From Cymodocea nodosa (taxonomy: Eukaryota; Streptophyta; Magnoliopsida; Alismatales; Cymodoceaceae), in assembly GCA_036874045.1 (NCBI GenBank), contig CM072340.1, forward strand, positions 6,339,001-6,403,000: DNA of 64,000 nt, given 5' to 3'. Below are positions 21,256 to 32,351 of the stretch, piece by piece. The position numbers were made by a program, and so were the translations under genes. Within the stretch, counting starts at the first letter, position 1. Every line of letters begins with the position of its first letter. The notes under the pieces are model-generated. The model had not been told where the DNA came from, did not search any database, and worked only from the letters and a program-made list of their open reading frames with translations.

Positions 21256-22470
21256 CTACCTAGGAATTGGTCAAGGCAAGATATTAAGAGACTTTTAGCT
21301 AGGGTCAAAGAATTTTATTGGGATGACCCCTATCTTTATAAGTTAGACCCTGATTTGATTTTGAGGAGATGCATCCTAGATATGGAAATTCATAGTGTGC
21401 TATCTTTTTGTCATGACCAACTTGCTGGTGGTCATCTTAACCCTATTAAAATTGTAGCTAAAGTTCTTGAATGTGGTTTTTTCTAGCCCACATTGCATAA
21501 GGATGCATACTTCTATGTTAAGAATTGTTTGGATTGTCAAAAAGCGGGAAGATTGACTAGAAGAAATATGATGTCGCTTACACCAATTATTGAAGTTGAA
21601 GTATTTGATGTGTGGGGTATTGATTTCAAGGGACCCTTCCCTAATTCTAGAGGTTATTTGTATATTTTGTTAGCTATTGACTATGTGTCAAAATGGGTTG
21701 AAGCTATTCCTACATGGACTTGTGATTTTAAGGCAGTAATCAATTTTATTAAGAGCAACATTTTTGCTAGATTTAGCATTCCTAGAGCAATCATTAGTGA
21801 TAGGAACACACTTTAATAATAGAAGTTTTGAAGTATTAATGAAAAAATTTGGAGTAAACCATAAAATGACCACCCCCTATCACCTACAAACCAATGGACA
21901 AGTAGAAAATGCCAATAAGCAAATTAAGCAAATTTTGGAGAAGATAGTAGGAAAGACAAGAAAAGATTGGGTAGAAAAGTTAGATGAGGCATTATGGGCT
22001 TATTGAACTACTTTTAGGTCTATTTTAAATGTCTCCATATAGAGTAGTGTTTGGAAATGTATGTCATTTACCAATAGAGCTTGAGCATAAGGCAAGATGG
22101 GCTATTCAAAGACTCAACTTAGATTTAAAGGCTGTTGGTAAGAAAAGAAATTTTCAATTGATTGAATTAGAAGAAATACGGAGAGAGGCGTATGAGAATT
22201 CACGGATAGCTAAGGAAAAGAGCAAAGTATTTCATGATAGTAGGCTCTTCCGTAAGAATTTTGAAGTAGGGCAGCAAGTATTGTTGTATAAGACCTTTTG
22301 TGGTAAAAAGTATGTTTCCTCATGGAATAGTGGAGATTGAAAACCCTAAGAGTGGGGAAGTTTCTAAGGTCAACGGCCACTGTTTAAAACCTTTCTTGCA
22401 GCAAAGATTATTTGGCCATGGAGAGAATATTGTTTTAATCGATGCTATCTATGTTGAATCTGATAATTAG
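21256..22470 (+). pseudogene. Gypsy-A integrase
   Basis: HHCC part near 21400-21560 (CHDQLAGGHL, CLDCQKAGRLTRRN; TAG at 21484 replaces Trp). Core has WGIDFKGPFPNSRGYLYILL, IDYVSKWVEAIP, IISDRN with a frameshift just after, and NGQVENANKQIKQILEKI. The C-terminal region reaches a TAG at 22468. At least four disruptions. No chromodomain. Confidence 0.86.
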
Positions 22471-22673
22471 TGTTTTTTTTTCTTTTTCTTTTTATTAGTT
22501 TTAGATGTAATTACTCTTATTTCTTTTGTTGATTTTGTCATTATGTAAATCTTGTTTTTCAATTATGTACTTACCTATCTAACATGCAGGTGTTGGGATT
22601 AGAGACTATTCCACTGTAAGTGTCATTTGTACTTTTTTCTATCAAAATATTTCTTTTGTGATATTATTAGTGT
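22471..22673 (+). other. Gypsy-A spacer between integrase and capsid, with splice-like signals
   Basis: T-rich, no gene. It contains AACATGCAG|GTG at 22581-22592 and ATATTATTAG at 22661-22670, both usable as 3' splice sites, and CCACT|GTAAGTGTC at 22611-22623, a good donor. The implied donor-to-acceptor interval of 55 nt is short for a plant intron, so only the acceptors are really plausible. Confidence 0.4.
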
Positions 22674-24071
22674 ATGGAATCTTCTAAGTGGGTGAGAGAT
22701 AGTGCATCTAGATTAGTTAGACAAACCCCTTTAGAAGAAGAAGTTAGTGTGTTAGAAGAGCCTATAAGGATGGGAGACCAAGGTAGAAACCAACAATTAC
22801 CTTCTCTTGAGGACATTTGCTATCCTCAAATACATGACCATCTCTCTTGTCTTGTATTGCCATAGGTAGATGGACATAAATTTCAATTGCATATGAATTA
22901 TGTCAATCAATTACCTAGATTTCATGGACTAGATAAGGAAGATGCATATGCATTTCTGAATGACTTTAATAATGTTTGCAACATGATTAATCTACCTGAA
23001 GTGCCTATGGATGCAATAAAGTTGAGATTTATTCCTTTCACTCTTCGAGATGATGCGAAACTATGGTTGAACACCCTTCTTGTTAATTCAATATGTACTT
23101 GGACTAATTTTTGTGCTGTCTTTATTAAGAAATTTCACCCTTTGCATAAGACCATTCAAACTAAGAATGCTATTCTAAACATCTGCTAGCAAACCAATAA
23201 ACCTTTTTGGAAATATTTTGAATGTTTCAATAGACTAGTGGCAAGATATCCTAATCATGGTCTACCTAAATCAAGACAATGTCAAGTAATCTATGAAGGA
23301 TTGGATTATCAGACCAAGTTGATGCTAGAATCTATATGTCCTGGACGATTCATGAGATTAGATGAAGTCAATGCATGGGATAGACTTGTGGACCTTGCTA
23401 AGAGAACAATGGAAATGGAAAGTTCATCAGATAGAACATTTGACAGAACTTTGGCAAGGGGAATGCACACAATAGACCCCGTAGTAGGCATGGAAGCTAG
23501 GATGTCGTCCATGGTTAAAAAGGTAGAAGACTTAATTATAAGTCAACAGAAAGGAAAAGATAAAATGGTTAAAGTAAAGTGTATAGCATGTGGAATTCCT
23601 GGGCACATCATGGAAAAATACCCTACAATGCAAGGACAATAGTTTAAGAAAGTCAATGCCATTGGTATGGGACAAAGGTCATTCCAACTGTCATCACACT
23701 ATACCTCGGGATGGAGAAACCATCCCAATTTTTCGTGGCGATAATCAGAAGCACCTGGAAACCATACTAAGCATCATGGACCCACTCAACCAATTTTAAG
23801 TGATAGAATGTCCACTTTGGAGAAAAGATTTACTGAAATGGAGAAAGGGATTCGATCCCTAATTCAAATTAGCGAACAAGTAAATCCCATTTTAGCTAGC
23901 CATGACCAAATCATTAAGGGATTAGAAGCAAAGTTTGATAGGTTGTCTACTTCATCTGGAGGTGGAGCACGGAGAGAATTACCAAGTAACACTATACCAA
24001 ATCCCCGCATGGCAGGTGTGCACTTGGCTCAAGGAGAGACTTTAGGAACCAACCCTTCACCATCTACATGA
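22674..24071 (+). pseudogene. Gypsy-A capsid (gag, Retrotrans_gag domain), located downstream of integrase
   Basis: ATG at 22674 (MESSKWVRDSASRLVRQ). Then YVNQLPRFHGLDKEDAYAFL, MDAIKLRFIPFTLRDDAKLW, WTNFCAVFIKKFHPLHKTIQ, PFWKYFECFNRLVARYPNHG and LMLESICPGRF, the standard order of a plant gypsy capsid. A knuckle CIACGIPGHIMEKYP follows with its last Cys changed to Tyr, then a frameshifted GWRNHPNFSWR tail and a coiled coil (FTEMEKGIRSLIQISEQV) ending at 24069-24071. Stops at about 22863, 23187 and 23640. No PBS or LTR lies between it and integrase, and the Gypsy-A PPT and 3' LTR follow, so it belongs to this element. Confidence 0.87.
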
Positions 24072-25099
24072 GTGTAAATATAACAAAAAAAAAACAAAAA
24101 AAACAAAAATTTCTTTTTGTTAGTATTTTTATTCTTAATCGCATGCTATAGTTCTGTTTATGTAAATTTCTTTTCTGTTTTGATATGTTTGTTAGTTTTG
24201 TAGTTTATTACTTTTCTTCATCAAGCAAGGTACGCACTCTTAACCTTATTTTTTTATCATGCATTTGAATGATACATGTATTGAACATTATTTCTTCATC
24301 ATACTACTCAATCTCCATTGTATGTTTTAGGAATAATACAATTTAAATTTACACAAGTGCATATGGATTACATGCTAGGTATGGGGGTGTAATCTTTCCT
24401 TGCTTATCATAGTTTGTTTCTTTTATTTTTGTCGTCTTCATGCTTTTTATCTTATTACCTAAATGAATTCTTTTACATTGGGGATAATGCAAAGTTTAGG
24501 TATGGGGGTGAGGGAGGCATTTGACGACAGTTTTTTTTTTCAATTTTATGTTTTTTCTTGTTTATTTTATTTTATATGCTCTTAGGCCCTAATGGATAGA
24601 GTTCTTTTTGGTATAATTGAGACCTAAAAGTGAATCCTTTAGGAAAGAAACCTTAAACCTTAAGGGGAGGAGAAGAATAAAATTCAAAACCATCCATATT
24701 TTTGAGCTTATATGTAGTATTACACTTACATGAGGCCTTGACTAAGAAGGAACCACTTCTCTTGAAGGGAAACTTAGGTAAAAACTTAGGAATATACCTT
24801 GGGGTTGTCTTATGAGAAGCGTAGAATAAAAGGGCTAAGGAAAAAATTTCCCGTTCCCACACAATATCCGCTGAAAACCCTCTAGAGACACAACTCCACC
24901 ACTAAGGTGACCTAGGGGTTTAAAGGCTTGCTACATATGCTAAGTGTAGTCATGATCCCTACAAAAGTGGCCTAGGTTAGTTTTATTTTTGTTATTTATT
25001 TATTAGTTTGTTTGTTTTTGGTTTTTAATAAATGTGCTTTTATATGGGCTTGTATTTTTATTATTGGCTTTAGTCCTTTGCTAAGGGACTAACAAAGAC
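24072..25099 (+). other. Gypsy-A 3' untranslated region with repeated polypurine-tract-like motifs
   Basis: No gene seen. TAGGTATGGGGGTG occurs at 24376-24389 and 24497-24510, before the copy at the LTR (25100-25113). The second copy follows CTTTTACATTGGGGATAATG, the same context as the internal motif of Gypsy-B1 (5229-5245). Confidence 0.65.
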
Positions 25100-25113
25100 T
25101 AGGTATGGGGGTG
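25100..25113 (+). promoter_or_regulatory. Polypurine tract of Gypsy-A
   Basis: TAGGTATGGGGGTG directly before the 3' LTR, after a TTTGCTAAGGGACTAAC context. Two more copies lie within 730 bp upstream. Confidence 0.8.
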
Positions 25114-27262
25114 TGTAAAGTATCAATTTATGCATTTTATATATGTTAATTCATGCATATTAAGGATTATAAGTCAACATTATATATGTTCTTATAAAGG
25201 ATTACATGAAAATCATATTTTTAGACATATGTATGAATTAGGGATTAAATAGTTGATAATGTACAAATTTATCCTTTATCAATTAAACACCTAGTCAATA
25301 GCCCTTGTTTTAGACATAATTTTTATAATTCTTCCATATATGACTTTATATACATTGTATGATTGCCAAATCACTTCAATATGATGTTAAACTAAAGAAC
25401 TTTAAGTAATTCATGTATGCACATATGAAGAAGTTGTGGACCAAAACTTTCCTAATTTGGCAACTTTCCATATATGGTAACTCATGCATGCATGTAAACT
25501 ATATTTGCATCATATGATTTATATTCAATGTATATGTGCATCCAACTTGGTTTTGAGTTTTATAGGTCAATAAATCATGAAATCAAGGTGGATCAAAGAG
25601 GAAAAAAACATGGGCCATTGGATGCAACTTATTGGAGATCAAGCAACAAAAGCCTAGAGTATTTAAAGTGTTTGACCACTCAATTGTAGGCTATCTCCTC
25701 CTCTTCCAACAAATTGTAGCTAGCGGTTCCAACCATTCCAACATCTCCATCCGGAAAGTCCCATCTTCCCTTTGATCTTGAACAAGCTCCCTTTAAGAAT
25801 GGTGAGCCTTGGTGTCTTCCCCTCTTCCTAGAAGACACATTCTCTTCAATTTAGACGGCCATACGTTAGGATCTCCTTGGGCATTGATCTTGGTGGATTG
25901 GGAGGCTTGTGTGACTGATTTGGAGTGGAGCAAAAGGTTAGGATCTTCAGGGTTGAGTCATCGGAAGCACCATCCTTAGACGTGGAAGCCAAAGTTGTGG
26001 GTCTTGGAGGCAAGATCTTGAGGACGTGCACCATTCTTCTTCAAGGAAACCTTAGAAGTTTCACTAGGACATGCTACAGTCCTGTGGAGCATTGATTTCA
26101 AGGACTTTAGGGAGTTATTGCTTGAAGAAATGTGGAAGATTAAAAGATATGATGGAAAGGAGAGATCCTCATACTAGTTTTCATGTTTTACAATTATATA
26201 TATATGAGTATAGTTTGAGTATGTGGAAGAATAAAATTTTATGCATAAATATTTGTTTCAAATGTTCTAAATGAAAGATCATATATTGTTTTGATGTTAA
26301 TTGATATAAGAATTGAGTTCATATCATATGTATAGTGTGAATGAATGTGATGATGTGAATTGTGAAGGTAGTTTTTCGTTTCTTAGATGGCCAGATTGTT
26401 AATAGTTTTTGTTCAAATTGTATCCACTTGTTCATCATCTCTAAATTTTGTTTTTTGTTTCATTTTGTAAGTATAATGAGTGTAGAACAAGTTTACAAAG
26501 TTTTAGAATTTTTTAGAATGTTTTCTGAAGATTTTCGATTTTATCTTGTAAAGGTATTAGCAGTTTTGAGTCTCTGTCGAGTACTAGTTTTGAGCTCGAC
26601 ACTTATATTGTGCTTGCATCATGTATTTTGTGGAATTCAGTTCTGTAAATTTTCCTTGTTAGTGTAACAGATCTACTTTCAAGGCACACTTATTTTGTAG
26701 CATTTCATGAAGATTTGACAGAGTTTGATTTTTGCACCGAAGGTGCGTTTTCAGAAAGTTTCCATAACCGTCTGTGCCCCTTTCTTAAATAAGATATTGC
26801 TAGCGTTTTAAGTTGAGTTAATCCACGAAATTATTGCCATTTTAAAGATATTCCAAGGATCTTTCCAACCGTTATTTATTCTGGATTTTTAAACGTTCAA
26901 GTTGGATGTTATTAGAGTTAAAAGTTGAGCATAAATTTTGTGATTTCAAGATTAATACTCATTGATTTCTTAAATATCTTATCATAACTTAAGAATTAAT
27001 TGGATTTTGGGGTAATCTTATAAACTTTAATTGTGCTACGAATTTTGTATATTAATATTAAGTAATTAGAGTTTAATTATGAGTTAGTTTAATGTGGATA
27101 TTTAATCGGATAATCATTTTAATAAAAATTATTGAAGACAAACTCTTTATGGATTCGACCTGTACTTGCACATGCTTATTACAATGGGCACCGTGTGCTT
27201 GCAGTTATAAATGTAAAATTTGTGCTTTTGATGTTAATTTAACAACACATAAAAGCGTTACA
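25114..27262 (+). repeat. Gypsy-A 3' LTR
   Basis: About 2149 bp, starting TGTAAAGTATC and ending GCGTTACA; the start is set by comparison with the related LTR at 52277 and by the PPT. A TATA-like TATTTAAAG lies at 25660-25668, in the same context as the TATA box of the Gypsy-D LTR. The 3' part has GGATTCGACCTGTACTTGCA and CACCGTGTGCTTGCAG, the R/U5 segment shared with families B and D. The 5' LTR is outside the window, so no LTR-to-LTR comparison is possible. The right flank begins GTTAG. Confidence 0.8.
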
Positions 27263-28060
27263 GTTAGTCCAATCCATGTAGTTCTCAAGAAATCAAGATT
27301 AACAGTTATTAGGAATGAAAGTCAGGACTTGATACCTACTAGAATTTAATCAGGCTGGAGAGTGTGTATAGACTATAGAAAGTTAAATGCTGTGACTAGA
27401 AAAGATCATTTTCCCTTACCTTTTATAGATCAAATGCTAGAAAAATTAGTAGGGTAAGAATATTTTTGTTTCCTAGATAGTTATTTAGGATATAACCAAG
27501 TTCCAGTAGCATTAGAAGATTAAGTGAAAACAACTTTCACATGTCCTAATGGAACTTATGCTTTTAACAGAATGTCATTTGGATTATGCAATGCACCAAC
27601 TACCTTTCAAAGGTGTATGCAAGGCATATTCATTGGAATGACTTAAGACTTTTTAGAAATATTTATGGATGATTTTACTATCTATGGAACTTCGTATGAA
27701 GTGTGTTTAAACAATTTAGACCAAGTATTAAAACACTGTGTGGAAAAAAGTCTGGTTATAAATTGGGAAAAATGTCACTTCTTGGTTAAACAAGGAATAG
27801 TCTTCGGACATGTTGTTTCAAAGAAAGGGTTGGAAGTAGATAAAGCTAAAATAGAAGTAATTTCTAATCTACTAGAACCTAAATCAGTAAAAGATATTAG
27901 ATCATTTCTAGGGCATGCATGATTTTATAGAAGATTTATTAAAGATTTTAGCAAAATAGTTAGACCTTTAACTAATCTATTAAAAGATGTCCCATTCAAC
28001 TTTGATAAAAATTGCAAAGAAGCATTTTTCAGCTTAAGACTAGCTTAATTTCAATTCCTA
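27263..28060 (+). pseudogene. Gypsy-B2 reverse transcriptase (partial)
   Basis: Begins at VSPIHVVLKKSRLTVIRNES and keeps [52 protein letters not shown] and NWEKCHFLVKQGIVFGHVV. The N-terminal part was separated by insertion of Gypsy-A. Stops at about 27347, 27457, 27520, 27645 and 27921. Confidence 0.87.
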
Positions 28061-28560
28061 TAATACAAGTACTTGATTGGAGCCATCCATTTGAAGTAAT
28101 GTGCGACACATCTGATTTTACTATAGGAGCAGTGTTGAGATAGAGGATAGAAAAATCTCTTAAAGTGATTCATTATGCAAGCAAAACTTTGAATGATGCT
28201 CAAATTAATTATATAACTACTAAAAAAGAGCTGTTAGCTGTTGTGTTTGCTTTAGAAAAGTTTAGATCATATCTGATTGGAGCTAAAGTGATAGTATACA
28301 CAAATCATTCAGTTTTAAAATACCTAATACCAAAGAAAGAGACTAAACCTAGATTGATCCGATGGATATTATTATTACAAGAATTTGATCTAGAAATTAA
28401 AGATAAAAAAGGTTGTGAGAATGTAGCAGTAGATCACTTATCAAGATTACAAATAGAAAAATCAAATATTGAAATTAAGGATAATTTTCTTGTTGAACAA
28501 TTAATGACCATGAACACAATGCCTTGGTATGTAGACATAGTTAATTACTTAGTTATTGGT
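28061..28560 (+). pseudogene. Gypsy-B2 RNase H
   Basis: VMCDTSDFTIGAVL followed by a TAG, then [48 protein letters not shown] (TDHS has become TNHS, as in Gypsy-A) and [13 protein letters not shown]. Otherwise close to B1 and B3. Confidence 0.85.
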
Positions 28561-29826
28561 TTAATACCTAAAGATTGGAATAGACAAAATAAGAAATTGT
28601 TCTTTTCAAGAGTAAAATATTATTACTAGGAAGACCCATACTTATTTAAGAAATGTCCTGATCTGGTTTTAAGGAGGTGTGTTCTAGAAACTAAATATCA
28701 AAACATATTATCTTTCTGCCATGACCAATCATGTGGAGGGCATTTTGGTTTAGGGAAAATTGCTGCCAAAATTCTGCAATGTGGATTTTACTAGCCAACA
28801 CTATTCAAAGATGCTCATAAATATTGCTTAAGTTGTTTAAGATTTCAACAAATAGGAAGAATATCAAAGAGGAATATGATGCCTCTGAATCCTATTGTTG
28901 AGGTTGAAATCTTTGATATGTGGGGAATAGATTTTATGGGTCCATTTCTTACGTCTAATCAATTTAATTATATATTGGTGAGGGTGGATTATATATCTAA
29001 ATGGATAGAAGCTATTCCTACAAAAACTAATGACAACAAAGTGGTAATACATTTTATCAGATCTAATATAATTGCTAGATTTGGAATACCTAAAACTATT
29101 ATCAGTGATAGAGGAACTCATTTCTATAATAGAATTTTTGAAGCCTTAATGAAGAAATATGGAGTAAATCACAAAATTGCAACATCATATCATCTGCAAA
29201 CAAGTGGACAAGTAGAAAGTGCAAACAAACAAATTAAGTTAATCTTAGAAAAAGTAGTAAATTCTACTAGAATAGATTGGGCTAATAGATTAATAGATGC
29301 ACTTTGGGCTTATAGAACTGCTTATAAGACAAGCTTGGGTATGTCACCTTTTAGGCTAGTATATGGAAAAAGTTGTCATTTACCAGTTGAAATTGAACAT
29401 AAAGCTTATTAGGTATTAAAAACTTTAAACACTAATTTAAATCAAGCTGCTGAAAACAGGAAAATACAATTGATTGAATTAGAAGAATTTAGGAATGAAG
29501 CTTATTTGAAGACTGTAAGAGAAAAAGAGAAAATGAAGTTCTAGCATGACAAGAAAATTATTTCAAAAACTTTCGAAGTAGGACAAGAAGTATATCTTTA
29601 CATGAATAGACTCCATAACCATCTAGAAAAATTAAGATCTAGTTGGGCAAGACCTTATATAATTCAAAATATTTATTCCTATGGAGCTATTGAAATTGAA
29701 AATCCTAAAAATCAGAATATATTTAAAGTAAATGGACAAAGACTCAGACCTATTTTGAAGATTCCAAAAAGTTCATTTGGAATTATAGAAGAAGTAAGAG
29801 TAGAGAACTACTCGAGCTATACTTAG
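28561..29826 (+). pseudogene. Gypsy-B2 integrase
   Basis: HHCC region with HDQSCGGHFGLGK (stops replace Trp at 28627 and 28793). The core is open: [46 protein letters not shown], so D, D and E are all present. C-terminal YGAIEIENPKNQNIFKVNGQ, a GPF/Y-type tail, ends at 29824-29826. Confidence 0.87.
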
Positions 29827-29885
29827 TAAGAAATTATCATTGTCAAAAAAATAAAATAAAATAATAATAATAATAATAATAATTG

Positions 29886-30190
29886 AACATAGTCACGGTT
29901 CAATTGGAAGAAATTATCGATTTTACCAAAATATATATTAAAAGAAAAAATCATTACGGTTTAACCGACATGATCCATTGGTTTGACTGAAACATAAAAA
30001 ATATATATATGTTATATTAAGTAAAAATGTTAGTTTTACCGAAACATAGTATCGGTTCAACTGGTAGAAGAAAAAAAAAAGTATTTAATTTCAGTTTAAC
30101 CAAGGAATATAATAGTTTGACCTAAATTTTAAAATGTTGAAAAAATTAAGAGTTGGTTAGACCGAAAATTCTTTGATCTTGACCGAAGTA
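29886..30190. repeat. GGTTTAACCGA/CGGTTCAACTGG inverted-repeat array of Gypsy-B2
   Basis: Repeated units such as CGAAACATAGTATCGGTTCA and GGTTTAACCGAC, in both orientations, spaced by A-rich tracts. Partner of the arrays at 11781 and 62871. Confidence 0.65.
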
Positions 30191-30225
30191 AAAATTATTA
30201 TTATAAGTATTTTTATTAGTTATAA

Positions 30226-30385
30226 CTTTACGGAAAGTTCGTTGAGTTACGCTTAACTCAATGAACTTACTCCGTTGTGTCTAGGATAAGTTAACGAACT
30301 TACCCTGTTGTGTTAACTATAACTCCATGGAGTACTGTAGTTAAGTACATAGACTTAGTTCGTGGAGTTAATTGTAACTCCACGG
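30226..30385. repeat. GTTGAGTTA/TAACTCAAC hairpin modules of Gypsy-B2
   Basis: At least three inverted repeats, including CGTTGAGTTACGCTTAACTC and TTCGTGGAGTTAATTGTAAC completed by TCCACGG. Confidence 0.7.
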
Positions 30386-30472
30386 AGAAGTGAGTGAGAG
30401 AGCAAGATTTTGCATGAGAAAATGACCCGATTACCTACCTAAAGCTTAGGTTTTATTTATACTAAAACTTAG

Positions 30473-32229
30473 TGTAGGATCATATGGCTACACAAGAGGG
30501 GGGTGAATTGTATATTTTTAATATTTTCTAACATATAATTGAAACTTTAAAACTCAAAAACAAGTCGAGACATTATTTTCATAAAATCATATTTATTTAA
30601 GGTTTCAATTAGAATATACAATTCAATTCTCCTTAGAAATTGTAGATGCAATTATATCTCGATACCATGTATCATCTAAACAATTTCATAACTACAAACA
30701 GCAAAAACTAATTTGCGGAATTTAAAACATTTCTCCCTGTTTGAGATCTTTCTTCTTCTTCTTTTTCTTCTTCACCAATTCTTCAGTGACGAATATCTTA
30801 TCTTTCTCTGCTTCACCAAATTTGCTTTCTTCTGATACTTCAAATCTTTAGCGACATATATAATACCTTTTTCTGCTACACTGAATTTTCTTCCACTTGA
30901 GAGATTTTCCCTGAGAAGGTGTTTTTGATCTCTAAAAGAGATTTTTCTTTTGGGGTGCATAGATAGTTTGATCCTTGAAAAGATTTTTCATTTTGTGTGC
31001 AAGGATGGTTTGATCAACGAGAATTCTATGCCTTTTATACTGTATCTTCATTTCATGCATATCCTTCACATTTAACCACTACCAGTTTTCCACTTCTCCA
31101 CGTCTTTTCTTTTTCCTTCATTGAAACACACACGTTCTAACCTACGTTTATATTTTGAATTTTCTTTAATCATCAATCCTAGATCTCTAAAAACTTTCCT
31201 GCAAAATAAACTTTCTCGTCCAAAGAATTTTCCATCAAGTGTAATACGAAGTCGTTACTTTAATGTTAACTAAACGAGTAACACAAGTATATATATATAT
31301 AACTTAACGTTTCTAACTTAACGAGTTTCTCATGTGCCATTTCACGTGACAAGTACTATAGCTAACTCAACAAACTAAGTCTGTGGTGTTATGCTTACTC
31401 AATGAACCAGCTTAACCTTTCTTTCAGAAGGTTAAACGATAACTCACCGAAAACAGTTTAAGTTTCGAATAGTTACAGTTGTAAGTCACCGAAAAGCTCT
31501 TTATATCATAAAACTAGTGAAACACGTGTCAAGACCTGAAAACATGACTTAAGTTACCTTTCGGATAGTTATGACTGTAAGTCTCCGAAAAAACTTTAAC
31601 TCACTGATTCAGTCATAAACAAATGTTTTTATAATAAGAATTTTACCACGTGCAAAAAATAACAACTTAAGTTTATAACGCTAACGTAACACGTTGCCTT
31701 AGTGTTCAATATAGCAACTCAACGTATTTAGTTATGTTAACTTAACGAGTTAAACATGTGCACCTCATGTGATACAATACAACATTCGTAACTTATAATT
31801 TCACCACATGTATAACACTAACTTAACGAGTTCGTCTTTTCTTTTACTCACTAACTTAACGAGTTATCACGTGACCTATTTTAACCTTTAAGCCTCTAAC
31901 TTAACGAGTTCTCACGCGACCTCTATACAAACAAAACTCTAACTTAACAAGTTGTCTAAATGTGCACTGTTCATGATACAGAAGATATAATTTTAAAACA
32001 TATCATGCTTTTCAATAAAAACACACGTTAACTTAACGTTTAGTTAAATGAGAAATTAATGCAATGAAACGACTAGTTATTAACTTCATATCCAATACAG
32101 ACAAGTATTTATGCCAATAAGGTTTTTTTGTATTAATTGATGATTTTAATTTCTTTTCACAAGCAATAGTAATTGAGCAAATGTGATTATATTCATTCAG
32201 CACACATCATTAAAACAAAATACTCAACA
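30473..32229 (-). repeat. Copia LTR, antisense, inserted in Gypsy-B2
   Basis: About 1757 bp. It begins TGTAGGATCATATGGCTACA and ends AAATACTCAACA, the reverse complement of the Copia-1 and Copia-2 LTR ends. TATA box (CCTTTTATA) at 31031-31039. U3 carries the segment shared with the gypsy-B LTR near 31675-31785. To its right, ATCTC (a remnant of the polypurine tract?) and then ATCACATCAAAACAAAACAA resemble the LTR edge again, so this may be a nearly deleted element rather than a clean solo LTR. Confidence 0.82.
31031..31039 (-). promoter_or_regulatory. TATA box of the antisense copia LTR
   Basis: CCTTTTATA on + strand, TATAAAAGG in sense, in the same context as 36326 and 47636. Confidence 0.6.
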
Positions 32230-32351
32230 ATCTCATCACATCAAAACAAAACAAAATAGCATTTGGGGGGCATTATCTGCAGAATCATTTAGAACTTAGA
32301 AAAGTAGAGATCAGAGCGATCCATTTCATTCTGTCACACCACAAAGACAAG

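Larger units (their letters stand above)
1..27262 (+). mobile_element. Gypsy-A, Athila-like Ty3/gypsy element, 5' LTR off the left edge, split by Gypsy-B1
   Basis: The element runs 1-1580 and resumes at 19047-27262. The pieces belong together because the protease coding sequence stops at 1580, just after NVMSSGV, and continues after 19047 with the expected NLGLNGIQPTK region. The order is leader, CCHC knuckle, PR, RT, RNase H, INT, capsid, three PPT-like motifs, 3' LTR. Its right end lies in the RT gene of Gypsy-B2, which resumes at 27263 with GTTAG. The INT-then-capsid order is not the canonical gag-pol order. No clean target duplication flanks the B1 insertion inside it (GGTGT on the left, CGTTT on the right). 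Confidence 0.88.
29827..30472 (+). other. Gypsy-B2 spacer between integrase and ORF2, with hairpin arrays
   Basis: No gene. AATAAT microsatellite at about 29850-29885, GGTTTAACCGA-type array at 29886-30190, GTTGAGTTA-type array at 30226-30385. It ends at CTTAG where the antisense copia LTR begins. Confidence 0.7.

Noticed and set aside
22616-22670. A complete 55-nt intron before the Gypsy-A capsid ATG
   Set aside because: Donor and acceptor look good, but the interval is shorter than plant introns usually are; only the acceptor sites are kept as candidates.
26362-26667. 101-codon frame in the Gypsy-A LTR
   Set aside because: Low-complexity hydrophobic translation of T-rich LTR sequence, with no family motif.
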